This document shows, piece by piece, positions 52,389 to 62,807 of a stretch of DNA of 64,000 nucleotides; within the stretch, counting starts at the first letter, position 1, and every line of letters starts with the position of its first letter. The DNA comes from Hymenobacter terrestris (GTDB taxonomy: Bacteria; Bacteroidota; Bacteroidia; Cytophagales; Hymenobacteraceae), in NCBI RefSeq assembly GCF_013377905.1, contig NZ_JABKAV010000003.1, forward strand, positions 62,001 through 126,000. The letters are read 5' to 3'. The position numbers were made by a program, and so were the translations under genes. The notes under the pieces are model-generated. The model worked only from the letters and a program-made list of their open reading frames with translations. It was not told where the DNA came from and ran no database searches.

Positions 52389-52850
52389 ATGGAAAGCAAA
52401 CGACAACAAAAAGTAGCCAGCCTGCTCCAGCAGGAGCTGGCGGCCGTATTTCAGCGCGACCTACCCCACCTGTTTCCGGGCCTGCCGCCGGGCATCAACT
52501 TGGTGCGCGTATCGCCCGACCTGGGCGTGGCCCGCGTGTACCTGAGCGTGCTCAGCATCGGTAGCGCGGCCGACAAGGCCAGCCAGGGCGAGGCGCAGAT
52601 GGTGCTGGTGAAGGACAACGGCAAGCCCATCCGGCAGGCGCTGGCCAAGCGGATTCGGCGCCAGCTGCGCATTGTGCCCGAACTGGTATTCTTCCTCGAT
52701 GACTCGGCCGCCTACGCCGCCCAGATGGACCGCGTGTTTGGCGACCTGGAAATTCCGCCCGCCCCCACCGAGCCAACCCCGTCCGAAAGCACCGACGCCG
52801 CCACCAGCATCGGTAGGCGTCCGCGCCTGTTCGGAGGCGAAAACGAATAA
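52389..52850 (+). CDS. rbfA: Ribosome-binding factor A
   Basis: A 153-residue 30S assembly factor. The KH-like core shows QQKVASLLQQELAAVFQRDL, VSPDLGVARVYLSVL and RQALAKRIRRQLRIVPELVF, ending with the FFLDD segment typical of RbfA. A Pro/Ser/Thr-rich tail (about 125-153) is longer than in E. coli and probably disordered. A promoter with TATCTTTG lies ten bases upstream. It is followed by a GTCAT-type hairpin and then, on the same strand, by a methyltransferase and a LolC/E-like permease, an order I have seen in Bacteroidota. Confidence 0.95.
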   Translation: MESKRQQKVASLLQQELAAVFQRDLPHLFPGLPPGINLVRVSPDLGVARVYLSVLSIGSAADKASQGEAQMVLVKDNGKPIRQALAKRIRRQLRIVPELVFFLDDSAAYAAQMDRVFGDLEIPPAPTEPTPSESTDAATSIGRRPRLFGGENE

Positions 52851-52860
52851 AAAATCGTTT

Positions 52861-52947
52861 GTCATCCTAAGCAGCACGAACCACTCATGCAGAACGAGTC
52901 GATGGATATTCGCATCTGTACAGGCCCTTCGTGCTGCTCAGGATGAC
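52861..52947. repeat. GTCAT-family hairpin after rbfA
   Basis: Ends GTCATCCTAAGCAGCACGAA and complement-like TTCGTGCTGCTCAGGATGAC over 87 bases with a loosely paired middle. It follows the rbfA stop by ten bases. Confidence 0.8.
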
Positions 52948-52982
52948 CATCTTTGGCCTTCACCCACTCACCGGCTCACCCC

Positions 52983-53792
52983 TTGCATTACGACCCGATT
53001 AAAAAGTCGCTCGGCGACGTGTTCAACCGCACTCCCTGGCTGCGGCGGCTCTTTTATCATCTGCTCGATTTGCTGCTGTTGCGTACCTGGCACGTGCACC
53101 GCGAGCTGCGCGCCTGGAGCAAGGGCCGTACCCAGGAAAACCTGACGATTCTGGACGCCGGTTCGGGCTATGGGCAGTACACGTACTGGCTGGCGGGCCA
53201 GAGCCCGAAGTGGGAAATTCTGGCCGTCGATGTGAAAGAGGAGCAGGTGGCCGATTCCAACCGCTTCTTCCGCGAGATTGGCCGCGTGAATGCCCAGTTT
53301 GCCGTGCAGGACCTGGTGCTTTACCAGCAGCCGAACACCTTCGATCTGGCGTTGTCGGTGGATGTGATGGAGCACATTCTGGAAGATGTGGAGGTGTTCA
53401 AAAACATCCACGCCTCGCTCAAAGACGGTGGCATGCTGCTCATCTCCACCCCCAGCGACCAGGGTGGCTCCGACGTGCATTCCGACGGCGAAACCAGCTT
53501 TATCGAGGAGCACGTGCGCGACGGCTACAACATCCATGAAATTCAGCAGAAGCTACGCACGGCCGGTTTCGAGCGTATCGAGGCCCAGTACAGCTACGGC
53601 GAGCCGGGCCAGATTTCGTGGCGCCTGAGCATGAAGTACCCGATTCAGATGCTGGGCGCGTCGAAGTGGTTTTTCCTGCTGCTGCCCTTCTACTACCTAG
53701 TTACCTTCCCCTTCTGCTTGCTGCTGAACTGGCTTGATGCCAGCACGAAGCATGAGTCGGGCACCGGTCTCATCGTGAAAGCCTGGAAATAG
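52983..53792 (+). CDS. Class I SAM-dependent methyltransferase
   Basis: A 269-residue protein. N-terminal HYDPIKKSLGDVFNRTPWLR leads into a Rossmann domain with DAGSGYGQYTYWLAG (SAM site), LAVDVKEEQVADSNRF and LSVDVMEHILEDVEVF. The C-terminus carries a hydrophobic segment (SKWFFLLLPFYYLVTFPFCL) that could associate with the membrane, suggesting a lipid or envelope substrate, which is inference. TTG at 52983 is taken as start, since upstream residues (AFTHSPAHP) look non-native; ATG is absent. Between rbfA and the permease on the same strand. Confidence 0.87.
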   Translation: MHYDPIKKSLGDVFNRTPWLRRLFYHLLDLLLLRTWHVHRELRAWSKGRTQENLTILDAGSGYGQYTYWLAGQSPKWEILAVDVKEEQVADSNRFFREIGRVNAQFAVQDLVLYQQPNTFDLALSVDVMEHILEDVEVFKNIHASLKDGGMLLISTPSDQGGSDVHSDGETSFIEEHVRDGYNIHEIQQKLRTAGFERIEAQYSYGEPGQISWRLSMKYPIQMLGASKWFFLLLPFYYLVTFPFCLLLNWLDASTKHESGTGLIVKAWK

Positions 53793-53878
53793 ACCTTTCC
53801 GGCTCAACGGCGTATCTTGGCTGCGGAACCCGCTGCTTTTTACCCTCACACTCCGCCCAGCTCCGGCCCGCCCCGCAC

Positions 53879-55105
53879 GTGAACGTACCCTTGCTCATTG
53901 CCCGGCGTTATTTTTCCTCCAAGAAAAAGCGCAACATTATCAGCATCATCTCCAACATTTCGATGGTGGGGGTGGCGGTGGGCACTACGGCGCTGATTAT
54001 CGTGCTCTCCGTTTTCAACGGCCTCGAAGACCTGGTGCGCAGCCTCTACGGCAAATCCGACCCCGACTTGGTGGTGACGGCCGTGCAGGGCAAGTCGTTC
54101 GAGCTGACGGCCCCGCTGCTGGTACGCGTGCAGCGCACGCCCGGCGTGCGCATGGTAACCGAGGTAATTGAAGACAACGCCCTGCTGCAGTACCGCGACC
54201 GGCAGATGGTGGTGAAGATGAAGGGCGTTTCGGCTAACTACCAACACCAGAGCAATATCGATTCGGCCATTGTCGACGGCAACTCGGGCCTGCAGCGCGA
54301 AGGCCGCGACTACGCCCTGCTTGGGGCCGGCGTGCAGCACGAGCTCAGCATTGCCCTTGATAACCGCTTCGCGCCCATGCGCCTGCTGTACCCTAAGGCC
54401 GGCAAGTTCAAGGTTTCTATGGATCCCGATGCCTACTTCACCCAGAAAAATATTCTGGCTGGGGGCGTTTTCCTCATCGAGCAGCGTATCGACGATAGCT
54501 ATGTTTTTGTGCCGCTCGATTTCGCCCGCGACCTGCTCAACTACGGCACCCGCCGCACGGGCCTGGAGGTGAAGGTGAAGGACGGCCAGGACATTGAGAG
54601 CGTGCAGCAAACGCTACGTGAGCGGCTCGGCCCGACTTTTAAGGTGCTCAATTCCGACGAGCAGCACGTGTCGTTGCTCAAGGCCATTAAGGTGGAGAAG
54701 ATGTTCGTGTTCATCACCTTCGCCTTCATTCTGCTCATTGCCAGCATCAACATCTTCTTCTCGCTCTCGATGCTGGTGATTGATAAGAAGAAGGACATGG
54801 CCGTGCTGATGGCTATGGGGGCCGACCAGCGTACCATTCGCAACATTTTCCTGTTCGAGGGGGCCATTGTGGCCCAGGTGGGCGCCATTGTCGGGCTGGT
54901 GCTGGGCGTGAGTATCTGCTGGATTCAGCAGACGTTCCATGTGGTGAGCATGGGTATGGCCACGAGCGTGGTGGACGCGTACCCGGTGAAGATGCAGCTC
55001 TCCGATATTGTGCTCACGGGCATTGCCATCGTCTTTATCACCATCAGCGTCTCTATCCGGCCGGCCCTGAACGCCTCGCGCCTCGACGTGCGCGACAACC
55101 TATAG
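53879..55105 (+). CDS. LolC/LolE-like ABC transporter permease
   Basis: A 408-residue FtsX-type permease with four membrane helices (about 20-45, 270-295, 320-345, 375-400) and a large periplasmic domain (about 50-265). The family start VPLLIARRYFSSKKKRNIIS and the coupling region KKKDMAVLMAMGADQRTIRN (about 303-322) are typical of lipoprotein-releasing LolC/E. It would move lipoproteins out of the inner membrane with a LolD ATPase, which is not in the window. The GTG at 53879 is the natural start. It follows the methyltransferase by 86 bases and could share its transcript. Confidence 0.9.
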   Translation: MNVPLLIARRYFSSKKKRNIISIISNISMVGVAVGTTALIIVLSVFNGLEDLVRSLYGKSDPDLVVTAVQGKSFELTAPLLVRVQRTPGVRMVTEVIEDNALLQYRDRQMVVKMKGVSANYQHQSNIDSAIVDGNSGLQREGRDYALLGAGVQHELSIALDNRFAPMRLLYPKAGKFKVSMDPDAYFTQKNILAGGVFLIEQRIDDSYVFVPLDFARDLLNYGTRRTGLEVKVKDGQDIESVQQTLRERLGPTFKVLNSDEQHVSLLKAIKVEKMFVFITFAFILLIASINIFFSLSMLVIDKKKDMAVLMAMGADQRTIRNIFLFEGAIVAQVGAIVGLVLGVSICWIQQTFHVVSMGMATSVVDAYPVKMQLSDIVLTGIAIVFITISVSIRPALNASRLDVRDNL

Positions 55106-55305
55106 GCCATCCGCCTTCGCCCCCTGCGTCGCACTTGTTGGATACTTCGTGGACGGCTGAAGAAATGCTGCTGGCTGAATTTGCGCGCCAAAACGAAAGG
55201 ATACCAGCTTTTAGTATGTTTATTCAGTGGATGAACTTTCTTATTGATTAAAATTACGCTATTTAGCGGGCTGTCTTTGTTTAATTGCCCCTATTAAGCC
55301 CGACC

Positions 55306-58275
55306 ATGAAGGTCTCGACTACTGAGCCATTTCAGATTGTTTATTCGCTGCTGGAGCATGAATATCTGGGGTATTTATTCGAGTCGTATGTGGTGCAGCG
55401 CAACGAGCGGGGCCAACTGACACTCCTGCACCAAACTGTATCGGCCAAGAACGCGGCCGAGTTTGGAGCCGGCCTCGACGCCACGGATTTCGAGCTGGTA
55501 GCCCTCACCGACCAGATAAGTCAGGACGCGGTTATCAAGGAGTTCGGGCCCAAGAAAAAGACGACGCCGGCCGATTTCTTCCTGAAAACCTACGACCCCG
55601 AAAAAGGCGATAAGCCGTTGCAGGATGCTATTTGCCGCTACGTGCAGGAGCGCCTGGGTCAGATTATGGCGCGGCTGGCGGGCAAGTGCGTATTTATTAT
55701 GGGCCGCGACGGCGAGCCAACCTGGCGCGAGATTTCCCTGGCTCCTGAGCCGGCATCGGTACTATTTCACTTCCGGCGCAACGAGGAAAACACCCACTAC
55801 TTCCCCACCATTCAGTACCAGGGCCAGAAGCTCGATTTCCAGTATAAAAACACGGTAATCGTGTGCGAGCAGCCGGCCTGGCTGCTGGTGGGCGACGTGC
55901 TGCACAACTTCCGCAACGAGGTGGACGGCAAAAAGCTCAAGCCCTTCCTCAACAAGAAGTTCATCATTATTCCGCGCCAGGTCGAAGACAGCTACTTCCA
56001 CAAGTTCGTGGCCCCGCTGGTCGAGTCGTTCGATGTGCACGCCCGCGGCTTCGATATTCGCTCGGAGCGCTACGTTGCCCGCCCGCAGCTCACGTTTTCC
56101 GATGCGCCGGCTCTTGTTGCGGCTACCGCCGCTCCAGCCGCCACTCCCCGCCCGGGCCGGCGGGCTTCCGGAGCCGTTGCAGCCGCGACATCGGCACCGC
56201 CTGCCAACCACATCCACTTCGACCTGAGCTTCCGTTATGGCCCTCACACGGTGCCTTCTGACCACGACAAGCGCGTGTGCGTGAAGCTGGAAAAGCAGGC
56301 CGACAACTACGTGTTCCACCGCCTCATCCGCGACCTCGACCAAGAGCAGGAGATAGTGCGCGAGCTGCAGGCCCGGGCCCTGGAGGTGCAGGATGGGCGC
56401 GCCATGCTCGAGAAAGCCACTGCCTTCCGCTGGCTTCACGACCACACCGACGAGCTAACCCAGCGCGGCTTCACGGTGAAGCAGGGCCGCTCCTCGGGCA
56501 AGGACTACTTCATCGGCTCCGTATCGGTGGAAGTGGGCATCACCGAAACCAACGACTGGTTTGATGTACACGGCGTGGTGCGTTTTGGCGAGTTTGAAAT
56601 TCCGTTTATCAAGCTGCGGCCCTACATTCTCAACAAGCGTCCCGAATTCCGGCTGCCCAACGGCCAGATTGCCATCATTCCGGAAGAGTGGTTTGCGCAG
56701 TACCTGGAGCTATTTGCCTTCGCCGAGGAGCACAACCAGGGCCTGAGCCTGCGCAAGCACCACGTGTCGCTGGTGGCCGACCTGCAGAGCGGCAACCTGG
56801 CCACCGTGCTTATGTCGCGCAAGCTGGAGCAGCTGCGCGAGTTTGAGGCCGTGGCCGAGCAGCCTATGCCAACCACTTTCCGGGGCGAGCTACGCCCCTA
56901 CCAGAAGGCGGGCTACGACTGGCTTCACTTCGTGCAGAACTACCAGTTTGGCGGCTGCCTGGCCGACGATATGGGGCTCGGCAAGACCGTTCAAACGCTT
57001 GCGCTGCTGTTACAGCGCAAGGAAATGGCCACGGCCCGCGGGGCAGCCTCACTGCTGGTGATGCCTACCTCGCTGGTGTATAACTGGATGACAGAGGCCT
57101 TTAAGTTTGCGCCCGGCCTGCGTCTGCTCATCTATACCGGCACTTACCGCGAGAAAAATGTGGCCCAGTTTGCCGATTACGATGTGGTGCTGACCAGCTA
57201 CGGCATTGTGCGGCTGGATATTGAGCTGCTCAAAACCTACCAGTTCGACTACGTGATTCTCGACGAGTCGCAGGCCATCAAGAATCCCGGATCGACCACC
57301 TCGCAGGCCGTGCGCCAGCTGCCGGCCCGCCACCGCCTGATTCTGACCGGCACGCCGGTGGAAAACAGCACGATGGATTTGTGGTCGCAGATGTCATTCA
57401 TCAACCCCGGGCTGCTGGGAACCCAGGCGTTTTTCCGCAAGGAGTTTCTCAAGCCTATTGAAAAGCACCAGGACGAGGACAAGCGCCGCCGGCTGCACGC
57501 GCTCATCAAGCCCTTTATTCTGCGCCGCCACAAGGCCCAGGTGGCCACCGAGCTGCCCGCTAAAGTGGAAAACCTGAATTACTGCGCCATGACCGATGAG
57601 CAGCAGCAGTTCTACGAGGAAACCAAGAGCCACTACCGCAACCTGATTCTGCAGAACCTGGAGGAAACCGGCTCGGCCAACACCCAGTTCGTGCTGCTAC
57701 AGGGCCTCACCAAGCTGCGCCTGATTGCCAATCACCCCCGCCTCGCCGACCCGGAGTACGCCCACGAGTCGGGCAAGCTGCGCGAGGTGGTGCGGATGAT
57801 AAAGAACGTGGCAGCCGAAGGTCATAAGGTTCTGGTGTTCAGTCAGTTTGTAAAGCACCTGGATTTGGTGCGCACTGCCCTCGATGAGCGGCAGCTCGCT
57901 TACGCCTACCTCGACGGCAACACCCGCGACCGGCACAAGGAGGTCACCCGCTTCCAGGAAACGCCCGAGCTGCGCGTGTTCCTCATCAGCCTCAAGGCCG
58001 GCGGCGTGGGCCTCAACCTCACGGCCGCCGACTACGTGTTCCTGCTCGACCCCTGGTGGAACCCCGCCGTGGAGGCCCAGGCCGTCGACCGCGCCCACCG
58101 CATCGGCCAGGAGCGCACGGTGTTCACCTACAAGTTCATCACCCGCGGCACCGTTGAGGAGAAAATCCTGGCCCTGCAGCGCAAGAAAATCCAACTCGTC
58201 ACCGACCTCATTTCCACCGACGAAGCCGTCATCAAGAACCTGACGAAGGAGGATATCGAGGAGTTGCTGGGGTGA
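55306..58275 (+). CDS. SNF2/RapA-type helicase-like ATPase
   Basis: A 989-residue DNA-dependent ATPase of the SNF2 family. The N-terminal 500 residues are an uncharacterised Bacteroidota-type extension with a Pro/Ala-rich linker (about 270-300). The two RecA-like lobes start at about residue 530: Walker A in DDMGLGKTVQTLALL, Walker B as DESQAIKNPGS (DESQ rather than DEAH), then LILTGTPVENS. Lobe 2 shows VLVFSQFVKHLDLVR, LDGNTRDRHKEV, LKAGGVGLNLTAADYVFLLD and DRAHRIGQERTV. The start ATG at 55306 is preferred over an upstream frame start. It is a single gene with an AT-rich upstream spacer. Confidence 0.94.
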   Translation: MKVSTTEPFQIVYSLLEHEYLGYLFESYVVQRNERGQLTLLHQTVSAKNAAEFGAGLDATDFELVALTDQISQDAVIKEFGPKKKTTPADFFLKTYDPEKGDKPLQDAICRYVQERLGQIMARLAGKCVFIMGRDGEPTWREISLAPEPASVLFHFRRNEENTHYFPTIQYQGQKLDFQYKNTVIVCEQPAWLLVGDVLHNFRNEVDGKKLKPFLNKKFIIIPRQVEDSYFHKFVAPLVESFDVHARGFDIRSERYVARPQLTFSDAPALVAATAAPAATPRPGRRASGAVAAATSAPPANHIHFDLSFRYGPHTVPSDHDKRVCVKLEKQADNYVFHRLIRDLDQEQEIVRELQARALEVQDGRAMLEKATAFRWLHDHTDELTQRGFTVKQGRSSGKDYFIGSVSVEVGITETNDWFDVHGVVRFGEFEIPFIKLRPYILNKRPEFRLPNGQIAIIPEEWFAQYLELFAFAEEHNQGLSLRKHHVSLVADLQSGNLATVLMSRKLEQLREFEAVAEQPMPTTFRGELRPYQKAGYDWLHFVQNYQFGGCLADDMGLGKTVQTLALLLQRKEMATARGAASLLVMPTSLVYNWMTEAFKFAPGLRLLIYTGTYREKNVAQFADYDVVLTSYGIVRLDIELLKTYQFDYVILDESQAIKNPGSTTSQAVRQLPARHRLILTGTPVENSTMDLWSQMSFINPGLLGTQAFFRKEFLKPIEKHQDEDKRRRLHALIKPFILRRHKAQVATELPAKVENLNYCAMTDEQQQFYEETKSHYRNLILQNLEETGSANTQFVLLQGLTKLRLIANHPRLADPEYAHESGKLREVVRMIKNVAAEGHKVLVFSQFVKHLDLVRTALDERQLAYAYLDGNTRDRHKEVTRFQETPELRVFLISLKAGGVGLNLTAADYVFLLDPWWNPAVEAQAVDRAHRIGQERTVFTYKFITRGTVEEKILALQRKKIQLVTDLISTDEAVIKNLTKEDIEELLG

Positions 58276-58424
58276 GCTAAGTAACGCGGTGGTTTATTGA
58301 AAATTACTGTAAATCAATGCTATATAGATGCATTATTAGTCGCTTCGGCTGGCTGCTTGCCTAGCGAGGTGTGCTACGCTAGCTTGCGGTCATCTTCACC
58401 CTAGTTCGTATTGTCAACTCCCTT

Positions 58425-59084
58425 ATGAAAGTGAAATTATTATTAACCAGCCTGCTGCTGCTGGGTGGCAGCGGGCCATTGTGGGCGCAGGTAGTGGCGC
58501 GTCCTCCAAGCCGGCTGAGCCTGCAGATTCATTACGGAGGCGTGGCCAACTTTCAGGCGGCTTCTTTCGAAGACTACTCCTATGAATTGCAGCACGTGCG
58601 GCTACTGGGTACGGCTGGCGGGGGCGAAATAGGCTACCAGCTAAGCCAAAAATCGGCGCTGGCGCTGGACTATACCCGGAGCGTGAACATGGAGCAGAAG
58701 CACGTGCGCTATCAGAATTCACCGGGTACGTTTGCCCAAATCGATTTCCGGCTGCGCTACATCAACAACGCCTTCCAGGCCGTGTACGAGCGGAGTATCG
58801 CCCGCGACCTGAAGCTGCACGCCGGCCTGCTGTACCTGACTACAGCCTCGCAGTCGGCTGCCATAGCCCCGGTGCTGGTGGGCAATCAGCCGTACATTTC
58901 CATCAGCGAAATCAACCGCAGCAACAGCTATGCCGAAGAGGGCGGCGTGGTGGCCGGTCTGGAGTACTCGCGCAACATTGATACCCGACTGCGGCTGGGC
59001 CTGAAGGTGCGCGGCTACTATCTGCTGTCGGTAACTACCTTCGAGATGCTGACGCTCACGCCCACGCTCACCTATCAGCTGTAG
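58425..59084 (+). CDS. Outer-membrane beta-barrel protein
   Basis: A 219-residue exported protein: signal peptide (MKVKLLLTSLLLLGGSGPLW, then AQ), then alternating strands of a small barrel (RLSLQIHYGGVANFQAASFE, GGGEIGYQLSQKSALALDYT, LRLGLKVRGYYLLSVTTFEM) and a C-terminal aromatic-rich strand (LTPTLTYQL). The pattern fits the eight-stranded OMP_b-brl type common in Bacteroidota. No partner gene is recognised; the short zinc-ribbon gene follows 38 bases downstream. Function unknown. Confidence 0.8.
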   Translation: MKVKLLLTSLLLLGGSGPLWAQVVARPPSRLSLQIHYGGVANFQAASFEDYSYELQHVRLLGTAGGGEIGYQLSQKSALALDYTRSVNMEQKHVRYQNSPGTFAQIDFRLRYINNAFQAVYERSIARDLKLHAGLLYLTTASQSAAIAPVLVGNQPYISISEINRSNSYAEEGGVVAGLEYSRNIDTRLRLGLKVRGYYLLSVTTFEMLTLTPTLTYQL

Positions 59085-59122
59085 TTGGCGGCGGGTCTGC
59101 ACCTATCCAAATTACTACCACT

Positions 59123-59329
59123 ATGGGTTTATTTGATGCTCCTGAACCAGTTGGCGTCGAGATTAAGGGCCACGAACTGCACTGCGTCATCTGTCGGCAC
59201 AACCGGTTTCACCGCCATAAAATCAGGCTCGACCGCGCCGGCCTGTTCACCTCCGAGTGGTCGGACCCCATGGCCGTGAGCTACGAGTGCGCCAATTGCG
59301 CCTACTTGCACTGGTTTATGCCGCAGTAA
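59123..59329 (+). CDS. Small zinc-ribbon protein
   Basis: A 68-residue protein with two CxxC pairs (Cys21/Cys24 and Cys56/Cys59) that form a zinc ribbon, separated by a basic stretch (RHNRFHRHKIRLDR). GHELHCVICRHNRFHRHK and SYECANCAYLHWF are well formed. I do not recognise a named family; RNA or protein binding is likely for such small ribbons. Translation starts at the ATG at 59123, 38 bases after the barrel gene, so the two may share a transcript. Confidence 0.75.
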   Translation: MGLFDAPEPVGVEIKGHELHCVICRHNRFHRHKIRLDRAGLFTSEWSDPMAVSYECANCAYLHWFMPQ

Positions 59330-59342
59330 GCCAGCCGACAGC

Positions 59343-60830
59343 TCACAGCAAAGGTCGTTTCCCGAACCACGGCCGGGCCTGCTCCAGTTGGCCGGCCACG
59401 CGAAACAGCACATCCTCGGCGCCCAACGGGGCCACAAACTGCACACCGCAGGGTAGGCCGTCGGTGGTCCAGTGCAGGGGTACCGACATGGCTGGCTGGC
59501 CCGTGAGGTTGACGAACTGGGTGTAGGGCGTTTTTTCGAGGCTCTGCTCGGCCAGCTGCTCCACCAGCCCTGAGCGGCGCATGAGGCCGCCCAGCCCGAA
59601 GGTGTTTACCAGCTTCAGTAGCAGCTGCTCGGTGGGCTTAGGCTGCAGCTCGCCGATGCGCACTGGCGGCACGGCCAGCGTGGGCGTGAGCAGCAAATCG
59701 TACGTCTGGTGGAACTGGCCGAGGCTGCGGGCGCAGTCGTTCCAAGAGTGGCGGGCTGCGGCGAAGTCGGCGGCCGAGTAGGTGCGGCCCAGTAGCCCCA
59801 GTAGCCAAGTGGTGGGCTCCACGTCGGCGGGGCGGGCGGGGCGACCCAAGTGCTGCGCCAGCGCGGCAATGCTGGCCCCGGTTTCGCCGAAGTACAGCAT
59901 CAGAAACGCCCGCGCCACGGCTTGCCCATCGAAGGGCAACGACACTTCCTCCATGGTGTGGCCCAGGCTTTCGAGCAGCGCGGCGGCCTCGCGCACGGCC
60001 GTAGCGCACTCGGGGTGCAGGGGCTTGCCCAGCGGGTGGCCCAAGCTGAAACCGATGCGCAGGCGGCCCGGCGAGCGGCTCACTTCCTCCAGATAGGGCC
60101 GGCCGGGCGGGGGCAGGAAGTAAGGCGCGCCGGGGTCGGGTCCGGCGGTGGCGTCGAGTAGGGCCGCGCTGTCGCGCACCGAGCGGCTGAGCACGTGCTC
60201 GACGGCCGCGCCCTGCCACTTCTCGCCCTGCTCGGGGCCGGTGGGGTTGCGGCCCCGGCTGGGCTTGAGGCCGAACAGCCCGCAGCAGGCCGCCGGGATG
60301 CGGATGGAGCCGCCCCCGTCGCCAGCCCCAGCTACCGGCACAATGCCGGCCGCCACAGCCGCCGCCGCCCCGCCGCTGGAGCCGCCGGGCGTGTGAGCTA
60401 GGTGCCAGGGGTTGCGCGTGGCCCCGAATAGTGCCGGCTCGGTTATGCCCATCAGCGCAAACTCGGGCGTGTTGGTTTTGCCCAGCACATTCAGGCCCGC
60501 CGCCTGCCAGCGCCGCACCAGCTCGGCATCCTGCGCGGGCACGAAATCCCGCAGCGCCCGGCTGCCGGAACTGTGTGGCACCCCCGCATACTGAGCCCCA
60601 AAATCCTTGAGCAAAAACGGCACCCCGCAGAAAGGACCAATAGGTAATCCGTCCGCCGCTCGCGCTTCGGCCGCCTCGTACAGCGGCCGTACCACGGCGT
60701 TGAGGCGCGGATTCACGGCTTCTGCGCGGGCCACAGCGGCGGCGCACAGCTCGGCGGCCGTTAGCTGACCCCGGCGCACAAGGTCGGCTTGGGCGAGGCC
60801 GTCGAGCTGGTCGTATTCGGCAAAGGTCAT
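59343..60830 (-). CDS. Amidase-signature family hydrolase
   Basis: A 495-residue enzyme of the amidase signature family, cleaving amide bonds of unknown substrate. The Ser-cis-Ser-Lys triad is present: Lys75 (PFLLKDFG), cis-Ser151 ([11 protein letters not shown]) and nucleophile Ser175 ([18 protein letters not shown]). GLKPSRGR follows as in the family. The GatA-type insertion for tRNA amidotransfer is not evident, and no gatC/gatB lies nearby, so it is probably a catabolic amidase. The ATG at 60830 is chosen because the 97 upstream codons are Arg-rich and overlap the ettA 3' end. ettA lies 107 bases upstream in the same direction. Confidence 0.92.
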   Translation of the reverse strand: MTFAEYDQLDGLAQADLVRRGQLTAAELCAAAVARAEAVNPRLNAVVRPLYEAAEARAADGLPIGPFCGVPFLLKDFGAQYAGVPHSSGSRALRDFVPAQDAELVRRWQAAGLNVLGKTNTPEFALMGITEPALFGATRNPWHLAHTPGGSSGGAAAAVAAGIVPVAGAGDGGGSIRIPAACCGLFGLKPSRGRNPTGPEQGEKWQGAAVEHVLSRSVRDSAALLDATAGPDPGAPYFLPPPGRPYLEEVSRSPGRLRIGFSLGHPLGKPLHPECATAVREAAALLESLGHTMEEVSLPFDGQAVARAFLMLYFGETGASIAALAQHLGRPARPADVEPTTWLLGLLGRTYSAADFAAARHSWNDCARSLGQFHQTYDLLLTPTLAVPPVRIGELQPKPTEQLLLKLVNTFGLGGLMRRSGLVEQLAEQSLEKTPYTQFVNLTGQPAMSVPLHWTTDGLPCGVQFVAPLGAEDVLFRVAGQLEQARPWFGKRPLL

Positions 60831-60937
60831 GGCTTCGTTTTCTAGTGCTGGTGTTATGCAGTTCGGGCCTATCAGATAGCACGTGCGTGCATCCGACAGG
60901 CCCGAATAACGGTTAATCAACCTTAGAAAACCAACGC

Positions 60938-62605
<1,668 letters not shown>

Positions 62606-62677
62606 GACAAGAAAGTAGAAGCTGAAAAAAATGGCCTGGGCGGGCAGAAAGCCGGCCGGCCGGCGTTGTCGGCCTAT

Positions 62678-62685
62678 CAAAGGTA
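62678..62685 (-). promoter_or_regulatory. -7 box TACCTTTG for ettA
   Basis: Minus-strand TACCTTTG 73 bases ahead of the ettA start; no well-spaced TTG is visible. Confidence 0.4.
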
Positions 62686-62807
62686 GGCAGCCGGCCCCAA
62701 CATTCCGCCCTGTGGGGTCGGCAGCTAATCTGGCCAACAAGCCGTAAACTTGTACCTCGTTCTGCCCTCACTTCTCCTCTCCCCACTTAGCTGTTTTCTA
62801 TCCGATT

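Noticed and set aside
59343..60830. Reading the amidase as GatA of the tRNA amidotransferase
   Set aside because: The signature triad is shared by all amidases; no gatB/gatC neighbour and no GatA-specific blocks were recognised.
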